Shown: one piece after another, positions 35,458 through 44,052 of the stretch
How positions within the stretch are numbered: position 1 is the stretch's first letter
How the letters are laid out: every line of letters begins with the position of its first letter
Assembly: GCF_011043625.1 (NCBI RefSeq)
Contig: NZ_JAAKGT010000008.1
Location: forward strand, 1-64,000
Length of the DNA stretch: 64,000 bases
Direction: 5' to 3'
DNA from: Caulobacter sp. 602-2
GTDB lineage: Bacteria; Pseudomonadota; Alphaproteobacteria; Caulobacterales; Caulobacteraceae
Translations under genes and position numbers: made by a program
The notes under the pieces: model-generated
Databases searched by the model: none
Seen by the model: the letters and a program-made list of their open reading frames with translations, nothing else
Told to the model about the DNA's origin: nothing

Positions 35458-36567
35458 TCAGCGAATAACCCGCGCCCCGGCGCCCTTCACCAGAGCCTCG
35501 ACCTCCTTCAGGCGGACCATCGAGGTGTCGCCCGGGGTGGTCATGGCCAGGGCCGCGTGGGCCGCGCCGTAGTCGACGGCGGCTTGCGGTCCCAGGTTCT
35601 CCATCAGCGCGTAGGCCAGGCCCGAGGCGAAGCCGTCGCCGCCGCCGATGCGGTCGTAGATGGCCAGGCCGTCGCGCATCGGGGCCTCGTAGAAGGCTCC
35701 GTCTGCCCACAGGATGGCGCCGAAGTCGTTGACGCTGGCCGAGCGCACGGCCCGCAGGGTGGTGGCCAGCACCTTCAGGTTCGGGAAGGCCTTCACCGCC
35801 TGCGGGACCAGGGTCTTGAAGTTGGCCGGGTCGGTGGGCGGCAGCCCCTTCACCAGACCGTCGATCTCCATCCCCAGGCACACGACGAAGTCGTGATCGT
35901 TGCCGATCATAACGTCGGTCATGGCGGCGATCTTGCGGTTCAGGGCCTGGGCGGCGTCGAGGCCGCCGCGGTCCTTCCACAGCGAGGCGCGGTAGTTCTG
36001 GTCGAACGACACGATCACGCCGTGCTTCTTGGCGACCTCAAGCGCCTCCAGCACCACCTCGGCGGTGTTGGACGCCAGGGCGGTGAACACGCCGCCGGTG
36101 TGGAACCAGCGCACGCCCTCCTCGCCGAACAGCCGCTCCCAGTCGATCTCGCCGGGACGCAGCTGCGAAGCGGCCGAGTTGGCGCGATCCGAAACGCCCA
36201 GCGCCGGACGCACGCCGAAGCCGCGCTCGGTGAAGTTCAGGCCGACCCGGGTGTTGCGACCCAGGCCATCGAACTCGCGCCAGACCACGTGGGACATGTC
36301 CACGCCGCCCTGGCCGATCAGGTCCTGGACCAGCCAGCCCAGGTCGCTGTCGGGCAGGGCCGTGGCGACGGTGGCGCGCTTGCCCCAACACTTGCTCATG
36401 CCGCGGGCGAAGTTGTACTCGCCGCCGCCTTCCCAGACCTGGAACTGGCGGGCGTTGCGCACCCGGCCGTCGCCCGGATCCAGGCGCAGCATCACTTCGC
36501 CGAGGGCCGCGCAGTCCCAGCGGGTCTCGGCGGCCGGGCGAAGCTGAAGGATCGGCTTGTCGCTCAT
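35458..36567 (-). CDS. kdgK: 2-dehydro-3-deoxygluconokinase (KDG kinase, PfkB family)
   Basis: A 369-residue sugar kinase of the PfkB/ribokinase family that phosphorylates KDG to KDPG, the step joining the uronate routes to the Entner-Doudoroff aldolase. The N-terminal substrate motif reads FQVWEGGGEYNFARGMSKC. The catalytic motif DRIGGGDGFASGLAYA (305-320) carries the base Asp311. It is somewhat longer than typical KdgK (about 310-340). Its ATG overlaps the stop of the aldolase gene (ATGA, 36567-36564), so the two are translationally coupled. The family can also take fructose or other sugars; the context fixes KDG. Confidence 0.9.
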   Translation of the reverse strand: MSDKPILQLRPAAETRWDCAALGEVMLRLDPGDGRVRNARQFQVWEGGGEYNFARGMSKCWGKRATVATALPDSDLGWLVQDLIGQGGVDMSHVVWREFDGLGRNTRVGLNFTERGFGVRPALGVSDRANSAASQLRPGEIDWERLFGEEGVRWFHTGGVFTALASNTAEVVLEALEVAKKHGVIVSFDQNYRASLWKDRGGLDAAQALNRKIAAMTDVMIGNDHDFVVCLGMEIDGLVKGLPPTDPANFKTLVPQAVKAFPNLKVLATTLRAVRSASVNDFGAILWADGAFYEAPMRDGLAIYDRIGGGDGFASGLAYALMENLGPQAAVDYGAAHAALAMTTPGDTSMVRLKEVEALVKGAGARVIR

Positions 36568-37241
36568 CAGGCCTTGCCGCGCACCTTGGCGATCAGGTCG
36601 ACCGTCTCGCGCACCTTCTTGGAGATGCCGGCGTAGTCCTTGGCGTCGAGGGCTTCCTGGGTGATCAGCTTGGAGCCCATGCCGGCGGCGACGATGCCGG
36701 CGCCGAACCACTTCTTGATCGAGGCCTCGTCCGGATCGACGCCGCCCGTCGGCATGATCTTGGTCCAGGGCATCGGGCCCATCACGGCCTTGATGAAGTC
36801 CGGGCCGCCGACCGACGAGCCGGGGAACACCTTGACGATCTCGCAGCCCAGTTCCTGAGCGTAGGAGATCTCGGTCGCCGAGCCGCAGCCGGGGCTGTAG
36901 GGGATCATGCGGCGGTTGCAGAGCTTGGCGACGTCGGCGTTGACGATCGGGCTGACCATGAACTTGGCGCCGTTGGCGATGTAGAGGCCGGCGGTCGGCG
37001 CATCGACGATCGAGCCGACGCCCATGATCACGCGCGGATCGGCCGAGGCGAAGTGCTTGGTGACTTCGTAGAAGACGTTGGCGGCGAAATCGCCGCGGTT
37101 GGTGAACTCGATGCAGGGCGCGCCGCCGTCGGCGCAGGCCTGGATGACGTTCTTACAGATCTCGACGTCCGGGTGATAGAACACCGGCACCACGCCTTGG
37201 GTCTCAAGGGCCTGCAGCACCGCCATACGGTTCTTCAGCAT
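36567..37241 (-). CDS. eda: KDPG/KHG aldolase
   Basis: A 224-residue class I aldolase cleaving KDPG to pyruvate and glyceraldehyde-3-phosphate. Glu45 in APCIEFTNRG and Lys137 in EIVKVFPGSS fit the catalytic Glu and Schiff-base Lys of the family (Glu45/Lys133 in E. coli). The phosphate-binding turn is KIMPTGGVDPDE. VKVFPGSSVGG differs from the usual KFFPA, so it belongs to a distinct subgroup rather than the housekeeping Eda. GGGAGGAG precedes the ATG. It is the first gene of the eda-kdgK pair; LacI-type operators and tandem terminators lie upstream. Confidence 0.9.
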   Translation of the reverse strand: MLKNRMAVLQALETQGVVPVFYHPDVEICKNVIQACADGGAPCIEFTNRGDFAANVFYEVTKHFASADPRVIMGVGSIVDAPTAGLYIANGAKFMVSPIVNADVAKLCNRRMIPYSPGCGSATEISYAQELGCEIVKVFPGSSVGGPDFIKAVMGPMPWTKIMPTGGVDPDEASIKKWFGAGIVAAGMGSKLITQEALDAKDYAGISKKVRETVDLIAKVRGKA

Positions 37242-37403
37242 TCTCGTACTCCTCCCGGAAAGGGCCGTTCTTGCGCGAGGCGCCGCCGTGGCGCGCCGCG
37301 CGTGGAAGATCTGTTCGGGCGATCCCTTAGCCCGCGCGCGCGGCTTGCGCCACATCGCGTGGCTGCCGCCACGTCAATTTCCGCCACGGCTCACGCCCCG
37401 GCG

Positions 37404-37438
37404 AAATAAAGGGCGCCGAGCCGAAGCCCGACGCGCCC
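37404..37438 (-). terminator. Intrinsic terminator with UUCG loop, upstream of eda
   Basis: On the minus strand GGGCGC-GU-CGGGC-UUCG-GCUCG-GCGCCC folds as 6 + 5 bp with a 2-nt bulge and a stable UUCG tetraloop, followed by UUUAUUU. It would stop transcripts coming from 37480 and beyond before they reach eda. Confidence 0.65.
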
Positions 37439-37446
37439 CCCAAGGT

Positions 37447-37481
37447 AAAATGAAGGGCGTCGAGCTACAGCTCGACGCCCT
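37447..37481 (-). terminator. Second hairpin of tandem terminators upstream of eda
   Basis: AGGGCGTCGAGCT and AGCTCGACGCCCT pair perfectly over 13 bp with a 2-nt loop (37454-37481). On the minus strand UCAUUUUA follows. It stands 16 nt before the UUCG terminator. Confidence 0.6.
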
Positions 37482-37552
37482 GGAAAGTTTGCGCAGGAGC
37501 GAACTCAAAGAGCCGCAGGACGCCGGGTCGGGGGAGCCGACCCAAAACGTCA

Positions 37553-37566
37553 TGACACCGGTATCA
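37553..37566. promoter_or_regulatory. Hexuronate LacI-type operator
   Basis: TGACACCGGTATCA differs at one base from the perfect palindrome TGACACCGGTGTCA shared by the uronate-gene promoters of this window. Confidence 0.6.
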
Positions 37567-37585
37567 AGAAGAGCTCGGCTCGTTT

Positions 37586-37599
37586 TGTCACCGGTGTCA
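37586..37599. promoter_or_regulatory. Hexuronate LacI-type operator
   Basis: TGTCACCGGTGTCA differs at one base from TGACACCGGTGTCA. Its centre lies 33 bp (about three helical turns) from the site at 37553, so both could be bound on one face of the DNA. Confidence 0.6.
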
Positions 37600-37675
37600 T
37601 AGACAGATAAGCGCAGTTTCGGCATTTGAGCAAGCCTGTAGAAAACGTCGCTCGGGGACCGTTGGCGTTTTTGAC

Positions 37676-37704
37676 GGGCGCGCCGATTCAAGCGGCGGCG
37701 CGCC
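37676..37704. terminator. GC hairpin just after ppc
   Basis: GGGCGCGCCG and CGGCGCGCCC pair perfectly over 10 bp across a 9-nt loop, beginning 9 nt after the ppc stop. No U-tract follows on the ppc strand, so termination here is uncertain. Confidence 0.4.
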
Positions 37705-37713
37705 CCTCCCGGA

Positions 37714-40446
37714 TCAGCCGGTGTTGCGCAGGCCGGCGGCGATGCCGGCCACGGTCAGCTGGATGGCCAGGCGCACGTCCTCGGCCTGCTCGCCGCCACG
37801 ACGGCGGGCCAGGAGCTCCAGCTGCAGGTGGTTGAGCGGATCGACCGAGTGGCCGGCCAGGGCCACCGACTCGGCCAGGTCCGGCTGGTTGTCGAGCAGG
37901 CTGGAGCCGCCGCGGATGGCCAGGGCGATCTCGGCGGCCTTGTCGTGTTCGCGCTTGATCGTCTCGAAGATCCGCTGGGCGTTGGCCTGATCCGGCGACA
38001 GGGCCACGTAGCGGGCGGCGATGCCCATGTGGCTCTGGGCGAGCGCCAGTTCCATGTTCGACAGCAGCGAGGCGAAGAAGTCGAAGTCGCCGGCCAGGTC
38101 CTGCAACTGAGCGGTCGACAGGCCCGCGCGCTCGACGCCCGAGGCGAAGCCGTACCAGCCCGGCAGCATGAAGCGCGCCTGCGACCAGCTGAACACCCAC
38201 GGGATGGCGCGCAGATCCTCGATCTTGCGGCTGGCGGTGCGGCTGGCCGGGCGGCTGCCGATGTTGAGCCCCACGATCTCGCCGATCGGGGTGGCCGACC
38301 AGAAGAAGTCCTCGAAGGCCGGGTCGTCATAGACGAGAGCGCGATAGCCCTCGAACGAGGCCTGAGCCAGGGCGGTCATGGCGCTCTCGACCTTGGGGTC
38401 GGGACGGTTGACGTCGCGCTGGCTGGACTGGACCACGGCGGCGGCCAGGCCGTCGAGGTTGCGGCGGGCGGTGGGCTGGTCGCCGAAGCGGCGGGCGATC
38501 ATCTCGCCCTGCTCGGTCATGCGGATGCGGCCCTGGACGGTGCCGGCCGGCTGGGCCAGCACGGCCTCGGCGGCCGGCCCGCCGCCCCGCCCGACGCTGC
38601 CGCCGCGACCGTGGAACAGCTGGATGCCCACGCCCATGCGGTCGGCCTCGAACGCGAGCGCCGAGGCCCCGCGCGCCACGCCCCGACGGCTGGCGACATA
38701 GCCGCCGTCCTTGTTGCTGTCGGAGTAGCCGAGCATGATCTCCTGCACCGGCCGGTCGCCCAGGATGGTGCGGCTGATCGGCAGCTCCAGCCACTGGCGC
38801 AGCACGCGCGGGCCGTTCTCCAGGTCTTCGATGGTCTCGAACAGGGGCGCGATCTTCAGCGACGAGCGCGGCGCAGCCCCGCCCCAGACCAGGCCCACCT
38901 GCTTGAGCAGCACCAGCGGCTCGAGGATGTCCGACAGGGTGGCCGACTTGGAGATGATATAGGCGCCGATGCAGGCGTGGCCGTAGTCGCGCACGGCCTG
39001 GGCGGCGGCCTGCATGGTGGCCAGTTCCTTGGCCGTCTCCTCGCCATAGGCGGTGAAGGGCGAGACCAGCGGCCGCTGGTGCGACAGCTCCTCGATCAGC
39101 AGCTTGGAGCGGGCTTCCTCGTCGAGCTCCAGATAGCGCACGCCGGTGCCGGCGCGCTGATAGAGCTCGTGGATGGTGCGCTCGTGGACGTCGGCGTTCT
39201 GGCGCAGGTCCAGGCTCATCAGGTGGAAGCCGCAGGCCTTGGCCACCGCGACCAGAGTGCGCAGCGAGGCCCCGACCAGGCGCTCGCCGCCGCTGGCCTC
39301 CAGCGACTCGACGATGATCTGCAGGTCGGCGACGAAGGCGTCGGGGTGGGCGTAGGGCTCGACGTCCGTGCGGCTCGTCGCATAGGCCACCCACTGGCCG
39401 GTCAGCTTCTGCGACACGGCCGTGAGGCGGTCGAAGATCAGCTCCAGGGCCAGGCGGTAGGGCTCGTCCAGGCGGTGCACCGACGGGTCCTTGGCCTGGG
39501 CCGCCAGGGCCAGCAGTTCTTCGGACACCGGGGTGTAGGCGGTCGAGACGGCCAGGTTCGACCACAGCTTGCGCACCTCGCCGGCGTACCAGTCGAGGAT
39601 CACCCGCGACTGCGACGAAAGGGCCAGCTTCAGGGTGTCGCCGTTGACGCCGGGGTGGCCGTCGCGGTCGCCGCCCAGCCACGAGCCCATCTTCAGCAGC
39701 GGCGCGATGTGGCCGTGGCTGCCGATCTTGCCCGACCATTCCTCATAGAGGTCGACCAGAGCGGGCAGGATCGAGGTGCGGACGATCGACAGGGCGTTGC
39801 GGATCTCGTCCTTCACGGTGATCCGCTCGGGCCGGTAGAGGCGCGTGCGCCACATCAGGGCGATCTCGCGGAACAGGCGCTCGCGGATATCGGCTTCGAG
39901 GTCGGCCGGCAGGTGGTGGCGGCGCAGGGTCATCAGGCGCGAGATCTCGGTCTCGCGGTCGACCATGCTGCGGCGGCGCACTTCGGTCGGGTGGGCGGTC
40001 AGCACCGGCACCACGTTCATCGCGGCGAAGACCTTGGCCAGGTCCGCGTCGGTCTTGCCCGAGGCCTTCAGGGCCGCGACGGCGTCGACCAGGGTGCGGG
40101 CGCGCTCGTCGCCGGGACGGGCGTCGGCCTCGGCATGGCGACGGCGGCCGGCGACGTCCTCGCCGATGTTGGCCAGCAGCGAGTGGCTGGCGAAAGCCCG
40201 CGCCAGGAACACGGCCTGATCGTTGGAGAGGCCTTCGAACAGGTGGTCGAGCCCTGGGGCCTCGCCCTCCTCGCTCTCATGCGCGGCGGCCTTGCGGGCT
40301 TTGCTGACCAGGCCGGCGGCCTCCTCCCCTTCCAGATAGCCGATGGCCTCGATCAGCAGGTCGCCAAGCAGGTTGGCGTTCTGCCGGACATCACGGCTGG
40401 TGGGACGGCTGGCGCCGAGGGAGAGGGCCGAGTCGCGCATGCGCAT
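37714..40446 (-). CDS. ppc: Phosphoenolpyruvate carboxylase
   Basis: A 910-residue enzyme carboxylating PEP to oxaloacetate, the anaplerotic step. The catalytic His152 is in VLTAHPTEVRRRS. The second signature GYSDSNKDGGY (bicarbonate/PEP site) and the Gly-rich loop FHGRGGSVGRGGGP are present, as is GRIRMTEQGE. It ends TVAGIAAGLRNTG with the C-terminal NTG typical of bacterial PEPC. Full length. It sits between eda-kdgK and the kduD operon on the same strand, but has its own upstream region (40447-40607) holding a LacI-type dyad, so it is probably transcribed separately. Confidence 0.97.
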   Translation of the reverse strand: MRMRDSALSLGASRPTSRDVRQNANLLGDLLIEAIGYLEGEEAAGLVSKARKAAAHESEEGEAPGLDHLFEGLSNDQAVFLARAFASHSLLANIGEDVAGRRRHAEADARPGDERARTLVDAVAALKASGKTDADLAKVFAAMNVVPVLTAHPTEVRRRSMVDRETEISRLMTLRRHHLPADLEADIRERLFREIALMWRTRLYRPERITVKDEIRNALSIVRTSILPALVDLYEEWSGKIGSHGHIAPLLKMGSWLGGDRDGHPGVNGDTLKLALSSQSRVILDWYAGEVRKLWSNLAVSTAYTPVSEELLALAAQAKDPSVHRLDEPYRLALELIFDRLTAVSQKLTGQWVAYATSRTDVEPYAHPDAFVADLQIIVESLEASGGERLVGASLRTLVAVAKACGFHLMSLDLRQNADVHERTIHELYQRAGTGVRYLELDEEARSKLLIEELSHQRPLVSPFTAYGEETAKELATMQAAAQAVRDYGHACIGAYIISKSATLSDILEPLVLLKQVGLVWGGAAPRSSLKIAPLFETIEDLENGPRVLRQWLELPISRTILGDRPVQEIMLGYSDSNKDGGYVASRRGVARGASALAFEADRMGVGIQLFHGRGGSVGRGGGPAAEAVLAQPAGTVQGRIRMTEQGEMIARRFGDQPTARRNLDGLAAAVVQSSQRDVNRPDPKVESAMTALAQASFEGYRALVYDDPAFEDFFWSATPIGEIVGLNIGSRPASRTASRKIEDLRAIPWVFSWSQARFMLPGWYGFASGVERAGLSTAQLQDLAGDFDFFASLLSNMELALAQSHMGIAARYVALSPDQANAQRIFETIKREHDKAAEIALAIRGGSSLLDNQPDLAESVALAGHSVDPLNHLQLELLARRRGGEQAEDVRLAIQLTVAGIAAGLRNTG

Positions 40447-40586
40447 GCTCCATCACCACCGCCAGGGAGAGCGGTGGACGTCGGGACTGTAAGAACTGAA
40501 TCTAACGGTTCTCGCGTCCAACCCGGCCCGGACGAACGCTGTGCGGGCTCTACAGCCCTTCTTCGCTCGGGGGAAGCCGGGCGGTT

Positions 40587-40606
40587 CAATGGTTGCGCTA
40601 CCATTG
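40587..40606. promoter_or_regulatory. Second-type LacI-family operator upstream of ppc
   Basis: CAATGGTTGCGCTACCATTG has 7-bp arms CAATGGT/ACCATTG around a central GCGC. It resembles the TGGTAGCGCTACCA-type operators of xylose and related sugar repressors more than the hexuronate operator. It lies about 140 nt before the ppc start. Confidence 0.5.
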
Positions 40607-40663
40607 TTCACCGGCGCACTTTTTGTGCTTGAGGCGGGCCGGTCTCCGCCTCCTGAAACGAGA

Positions 40664-40691
40664 ATCCCCGCGAAGTCGCCTTCGCGGGGAT
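40664..40691 (-). terminator. Intrinsic terminator of the uxaC-kduI-kduD operon
   Basis: ATCCCCGCGAAG and CTTCGCGGGGAT pair perfectly over 12 bp with a 4-nt loop, 35 nt after the kduD stop. On the minus strand UCUCGUUUC follows. Confidence 0.75.
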
Positions 40692-40726
40692 CATTCGGTC
40701 TGGTGTCGGCCGAAGGGCCGGCGGCC

Positions 40727-41482
40727 TTAGCGGGCCAGCCAGCCGCCGTCGACCGGCAAGGTGACGCCCTGCACGTAGTCGGCGGCCGACGAGGCCAGGA
40801 ACACAGCGGCGCCGCCGAGGTCTTCCGGACGGCCCCAGCGACCGGCCGGGATGCGGGCCAGGATCGAGGCGTTGCGGTCGGCGTCGGCGCGCAGGGCCTC
40901 GGTGTTGTTGGTGTCGAAATAGCCCGGCGCGATGGCGTTGACGTTGATGCCCTTGGTCGCCCACTCGTTGGCCAGGATCTTGGTCAGGCCGGCCAGGCCC
41001 GACTTGGCGGCCGTGTACGACGGCACGCGGATGCCGCCCTGGAACGAGAGCAAGGAGGCGATGTTGATCACCTTGCCGCCGCCCTGGGTCAGGGCCTGCT
41101 TGGCGAAGGCCTGGGTCAGGAAGAAGACGACCTTCAGGTTGGTGTCGATCACCGCGTCCCAGTCGGCTTCGGAGAATTCGATGGAGTCGGCGCGGCGGAT
41201 GATGCCGGCGTTGTTGACCAGGATGTCGACCTTGCCGAAGGCGGCGACGGTTTCGTCGACCACGCGCTGCACGGGCTCGGTGGTCGAGAAGTCGGCCTTG
41301 ATCGACAGGAACTTGCGGCCCAGCGCCTCGACGGCGGCCTTGGTCTCGGTCGGTTCGCTGCGGCCCGCGGCGGCGATGTCGGCGCCGGCCTGGGCGAGCG
41401 CGATGGCGATCCCCTGCCCGATGCCGGTGTTGGCGCCGGTGACGAGCGCGACCTTGCCTTCGAGGCTGAACGGATTGGCCAT
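40727..41482 (-). CDS. kduD: 2-deoxy-D-gluconate/2-keto-3-deoxygluconate dehydrogenase (SDR)
   Basis: A 251-residue short-chain dehydrogenase. The nucleotide site TGANTGIGQG (about 15-24), NNAG, the active-site Ser in NIASLLSF and the YTAAK catalytic Tyr/Lys are all present, with the KduD-type start MANPFSLEGKVALVTG. KduD reduces 2,5-diketo-3-deoxygluconate to KDG, using the product of KduI, in breakdown of unsaturated galacturonate from pectin. ATG 41482 is preferred over TTG 41494 because GAGGAA precedes it. It is the last gene of the uxaC operon, with a repeat element between it and kduI. Confidence 0.88.
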   Translation of the reverse strand: MANPFSLEGKVALVTGANTGIGQGIAIALAQAGADIAAAGRSEPTETKAAVEALGRKFLSIKADFSTTEPVQRVVDETVAAFGKVDILVNNAGIIRRADSIEFSEADWDAVIDTNLKVVFFLTQAFAKQALTQGGGKVINIASLLSFQGGIRVPSYTAAKSGLAGLTKILANEWATKGINVNAIAPGYFDTNNTEALRADADRNASILARIPAGRWGRPEDLGGAAVFLASSAADYVQGVTLPVDGGWLAR

Positions 41483-41503
41483 GGTGTTCCTCAAACTTCT
41501 TCT

Positions 41504-41593
41504 GTCATCCCGGCCGTAGCGCGGCGCGCGGAGAGCCGGGACCTCCCACGTCGGCGGGAGATCCCGGATCGGCCTTCGGCCGTCCGGGATGAC
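41504..41593. repeat. Intergenic palindromic repeat (GTCATCCCGG family, copy 4)
   Basis: Starts GTCATCCCGGCCGTAGCG and ends CGTCCGGGATGAC, with an internal CCGGGACCTCCCAC / GGGAGATCCCGG pair. Unlike the other copies it lies inside an operon (between kduI and kduD), where it could form an mRNA hairpin that lowers kduD expression or stabilises the upstream message. Confidence 0.8.
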
Positions 41594-41624
41594 AGCCGAA
41601 GGGATCGGATGGAGCGCTTGGCTC

Positions 41625-42467
41625 CTACTTCAGCTGGCAGATGTCCAGCACGTTCATGTCGGTGTAGTCGAGGTTCTCGCCGCCCATCGCCCAGATGAAG
41701 GTGTAGTTGGCGGTGCCCGAACCCATGTGGATCGACCACGGCGGGCTCATGACGGCTTCTTCGTTGGCCATCACGATGTGGCGCATCTCGTCCGGCTCGC
41801 CCATGTAGTGGAACACGCGGTCGTTCTCGCCCAGGCCGAAGTAGAAGTAGGCTTCCGAGCGGCGGTCGTGCAGGTGGGGCGGCATGGTGTTCCAGACGCT
41901 GCCCGGCTTCAGCACGGTCATGCCCAGCAGCAGCTGAGCCGACTTGCAGGTGGTCGGCACGATGTACTGGTAGATCGTGCGCTCGTTGCTGGTTTCGAGA
42001 GCGCCGCGCTCCAGCGGGATGGCGTCGGCGAAGGCCAGCTTCTTGGTTTCGAAGGCGGCGTGGGCCGGCAGGCTGACCAGGTAGAAGCGAGCGGCTTCGC
42101 CGTTCACGCCTTCGAAGGTCACGTCCTTGGCGCCCATGGTGACGTACAGGCCGTCACGCGGAACGATGTCGTAGACGACGCCGTCGACGGTGATCTTGCC
42201 GGTGGTCTCGCCGACGTTGATCACGCCCAGCTCGCGGCGCTCCAGGAACGGGTGGCCGGCGGCCGAGGCGGGCTCGGTCTGGTCGGGCAGCTTCACCGCG
42301 GCCGAGGCGACGACGCCGCCGATCACGAAGCGTTCGGCGTGGTTGTAGTTCAGGACGATCTCGCCTTCGACGAAGAGGTCCTGCATCAGGTAGCGGTCGC
42401 GCAGGTCGTCGTTGCTGACGGCGAACATCATGTCCGGATGAGTGGCGTGGTAGGTCTTGGCGAACAT
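41625..42467 (-). CDS. kduI: 5-keto-4-deoxyuronate isomerase
   Basis: A 280-residue cupin isomerase converting 5-keto-4-deoxyuronate to 2,5-diketo-3-deoxygluconate. The zinc ligands are His198, His200 and Glu205 in [14 protein letters not shown] and His247 in SIHMGSG, close to the His196/His198/Glu203/His245 of the E. coli enzyme. The length is family-typical. It follows uxaC by 25 bp, and kduD follows beyond a repeat element. It shows that the cluster serves unsaturated oligogalacturonates (pectin) as well as free uronates. Confidence 0.95.
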   Translation of the reverse strand: MFAKTYHATHPDMMFAVSNDDLRDRYLMQDLFVEGEIVLNYNHAERFVIGGVVASAAVKLPDQTEPASAAGHPFLERRELGVINVGETTGKITVDGVVYDIVPRDGLYVTMGAKDVTFEGVNGEAARFYLVSLPAHAAFETKKLAFADAIPLERGALETSNERTIYQYIVPTTCKSAQLLLGMTVLKPGSVWNTMPPHLHDRRSEAYFYFGLGENDRVFHYMGEPDEMRHIVMANEEAVMSPPWSIHMGSGTANYTFIWAMGGENLDYTDMNVLDICQLK

Positions 42468-42492
42468 CGTGTTTACTCCGGAAGTGGTGTTC

Positions 42493-43947
42493 TTATTCGG
42501 CGGCGAGCGCCGGGGCCGGGAGGGGCCGCGGCTGGTCGAGCTTGTAGGCCTTCTTAGGCAGATTGTACGTCAGGTCTACGATCAGCTCCTGAGCTTCCAC
42601 CAAATCCATGCGGTGCTCGCTCACCATGCGCGCCAGGAAGGCGCTGTCGACGCGACGGGCGACATCGTGGCGGGCGGGGATCGACAGGAAGGCCCGGGTG
42701 TCGTCGTTGAAACCGACGGTGTTGTAGAAGCCGGCGGTCTCGGTGACCTGCTCGCGGAAGCGCATCATGCCTTCCGGGCTGTCGTGGAACCACCAGGACG
42801 GACCCAGCTTCAGCACCGGATAGTGACCGGCCAGCGGGGCCAGTTCGCGGCTGTAGGTCGTCTCGTCCAGGGTGAACAGGATGATCGACAGGCGCGGGTC
42901 GCCGCCCAGGCGGCCCAGCAGCGGCTTCAGCGCGTCGACATATTCCGTGCGCATCGGAATGTCGGCGCCCTTGTCGCGGCCGTGGCTGGCCAGCAGGCCC
43001 AGGTTGTGGTTGCGGTGCGAGCCGGGATGGATCTGCATCACCAGGCCGTCCTCGAGGCTCATCTTGGCCATCTCGGTCAGCATCTGGGCGCGGAACAGCT
43101 CGGCCTTGGCGGGCGTCACGTTCCCCTTCACCAGGTCGGCGAACAGGGCCTCGGACTCGGCGTCGGTCAGGTCGGCGGTCGCGGCGGTCGGGTGGCCGTG
43201 GTCGGACGAGGTGGCGCCGGCCTCGATGAAGGCCTTGCGGCGCAGGCGGTGGGCTTCGAGATAGCCCTTCCAGCTGTAGACGTCCTGGCCCGAGATCTCG
43301 GCGAAGCGCTCGAAGGCGCGCGGACCGCGCTCGTCCTCGAAGTCGATGACCGCGTCGGGGCGATAGGCGGTGATGACGTGACCGCCCCACCCGCTTTCGC
43401 GGATCGCCTTGTGGTGCTTCAGCGGATCGTGCGGCCCCTCGGTGGTGGCCAGGGTCTCGATGTTGAAGCGGTCGAACAGGGCGCGCGGACGGAAGGCGTC
43501 GGTGGCCAGGGCTTCGTTGATGCCGTCGAAATAGGCGTCGGCGTTGTCTTCGCCGAGGAACTCGGTGAAGCCGAACACCTTGGAGAACACGTGGTTCAGC
43601 CAGATCCACGACGGCGTGCCGCGGAACAGGTGGAAGTTCCTGGCGAACAGCTTCCAGGCCGCCCGCGGGTCGGTGGCCGGCACGCCGGCCTTGGACGGCA
43701 CCTTCAGGTCGTCCAGCGCCACGCCCTGGCTGTAGAGCATGCGGAAGATGTAGTGGTCGGGCGCCAGCAGCAGGTCGGTGGCGTCGCGGAACGGCTCGTT
43801 GGTCGCGAACCAGGCCGGGTCGGTGTGGCCGTGCGGGCTGATGATCGGCAGGTTCGCGACGGTCGAATAGAGCTCGCGGGCGATGCCGCGGACGGTCGGA
43901 TCGGCCGGAAACAGGCGATCCTCGTGCAAATTCAGGGGCCGGGCCAT
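42493..43947 (-). CDS. uxaC: Glucuronate/galacturonate isomerase
   Basis: A 484-residue amidohydrolase-superfamily uronate isomerase interconverting D-glucuronate/D-fructuronate and D-galacturonate/D-tagaturonate. The metal motif is [12 protein letters not shown] (about 36-47). Other UxaC segments are [38 protein letters not shown] and [14 protein letters not shown]. It is first in the operon uxaC-kduI-kduD, with an imperfect hexuronate operator 57-70 nt upstream. Full length. Confidence 0.97.
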   Translation of the reverse strand: MARPLNLHEDRLFPADPTVRGIARELYSTVANLPIISPHGHTDPAWFATNEPFRDATDLLLAPDHYIFRMLYSQGVALDDLKVPSKAGVPATDPRAAWKLFARNFHLFRGTPSWIWLNHVFSKVFGFTEFLGEDNADAYFDGINEALATDAFRPRALFDRFNIETLATTEGPHDPLKHHKAIRESGWGGHVITAYRPDAVIDFEDERGPRAFERFAEISGQDVYSWKGYLEAHRLRRKAFIEAGATSSDHGHPTAATADLTDAESEALFADLVKGNVTPAKAELFRAQMLTEMAKMSLEDGLVMQIHPGSHRNHNLGLLASHGRDKGADIPMRTEYVDALKPLLGRLGGDPRLSIILFTLDETTYSRELAPLAGHYPVLKLGPSWWFHDSPEGMMRFREQVTETAGFYNTVGFNDDTRAFLSIPARHDVARRVDSAFLARMVSEHRMDLVEAQELIVDLTYNLPKKAYKLDQPRPLPAPALAAE

Positions 43948-44003
43948 GGCGTGTCTCCTCGTCCCTTCGCCGGCGGCTGCTAGATGGCCGCTTCGTGGCG
44001 CTT

Positions 44004-44017
44004 GGTAACCGGTGTCA
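44004..44017. promoter_or_regulatory. Hexuronate LacI-type operator at uxaC
   Basis: GGTAACCGGTGTCA keeps the right half CCGGTGTCA of the consensus and deviates at three left-half positions. It is between the uxaC start (43947) and the 3' end of the regulator gene. Confidence 0.5.
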
Positions 44018-44052
44018 AAGTTCGGTGCAAGGTGCAGGGCGCGGCGCGCACC

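Larger units (their letters stand above)
37404..37550 (-). ncRNA. Candidate operator-controlled small RNA or terminated leader
   Basis: The stretch 37242-37713 (472 bp) has no convincing gene. Reading leftwards on the minus strand, it holds two hexuronate-type operators (37553-37599), then about 70 nt of unstructured sequence, then two hairpins with U-tracts. A promoter near the operators would therefore yield an RNA of about 150 nt that ends before eda. It could be a small RNA, or an attenuated leader of eda-kdgK. The start is a guess; no promoter consensus is clear. Confidence 0.3.

Noticed and set aside
37374..37691. 105-residue minus frame in the eda-ppc gap
   Set aside because: Ser/Arg-rich with no signal, and it covers operators and terminator hairpins.
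37828..40632. 934-residue plus frame opposite ppc
   Set aside because: Antisense shadow; ppc has complete catalytic signatures.
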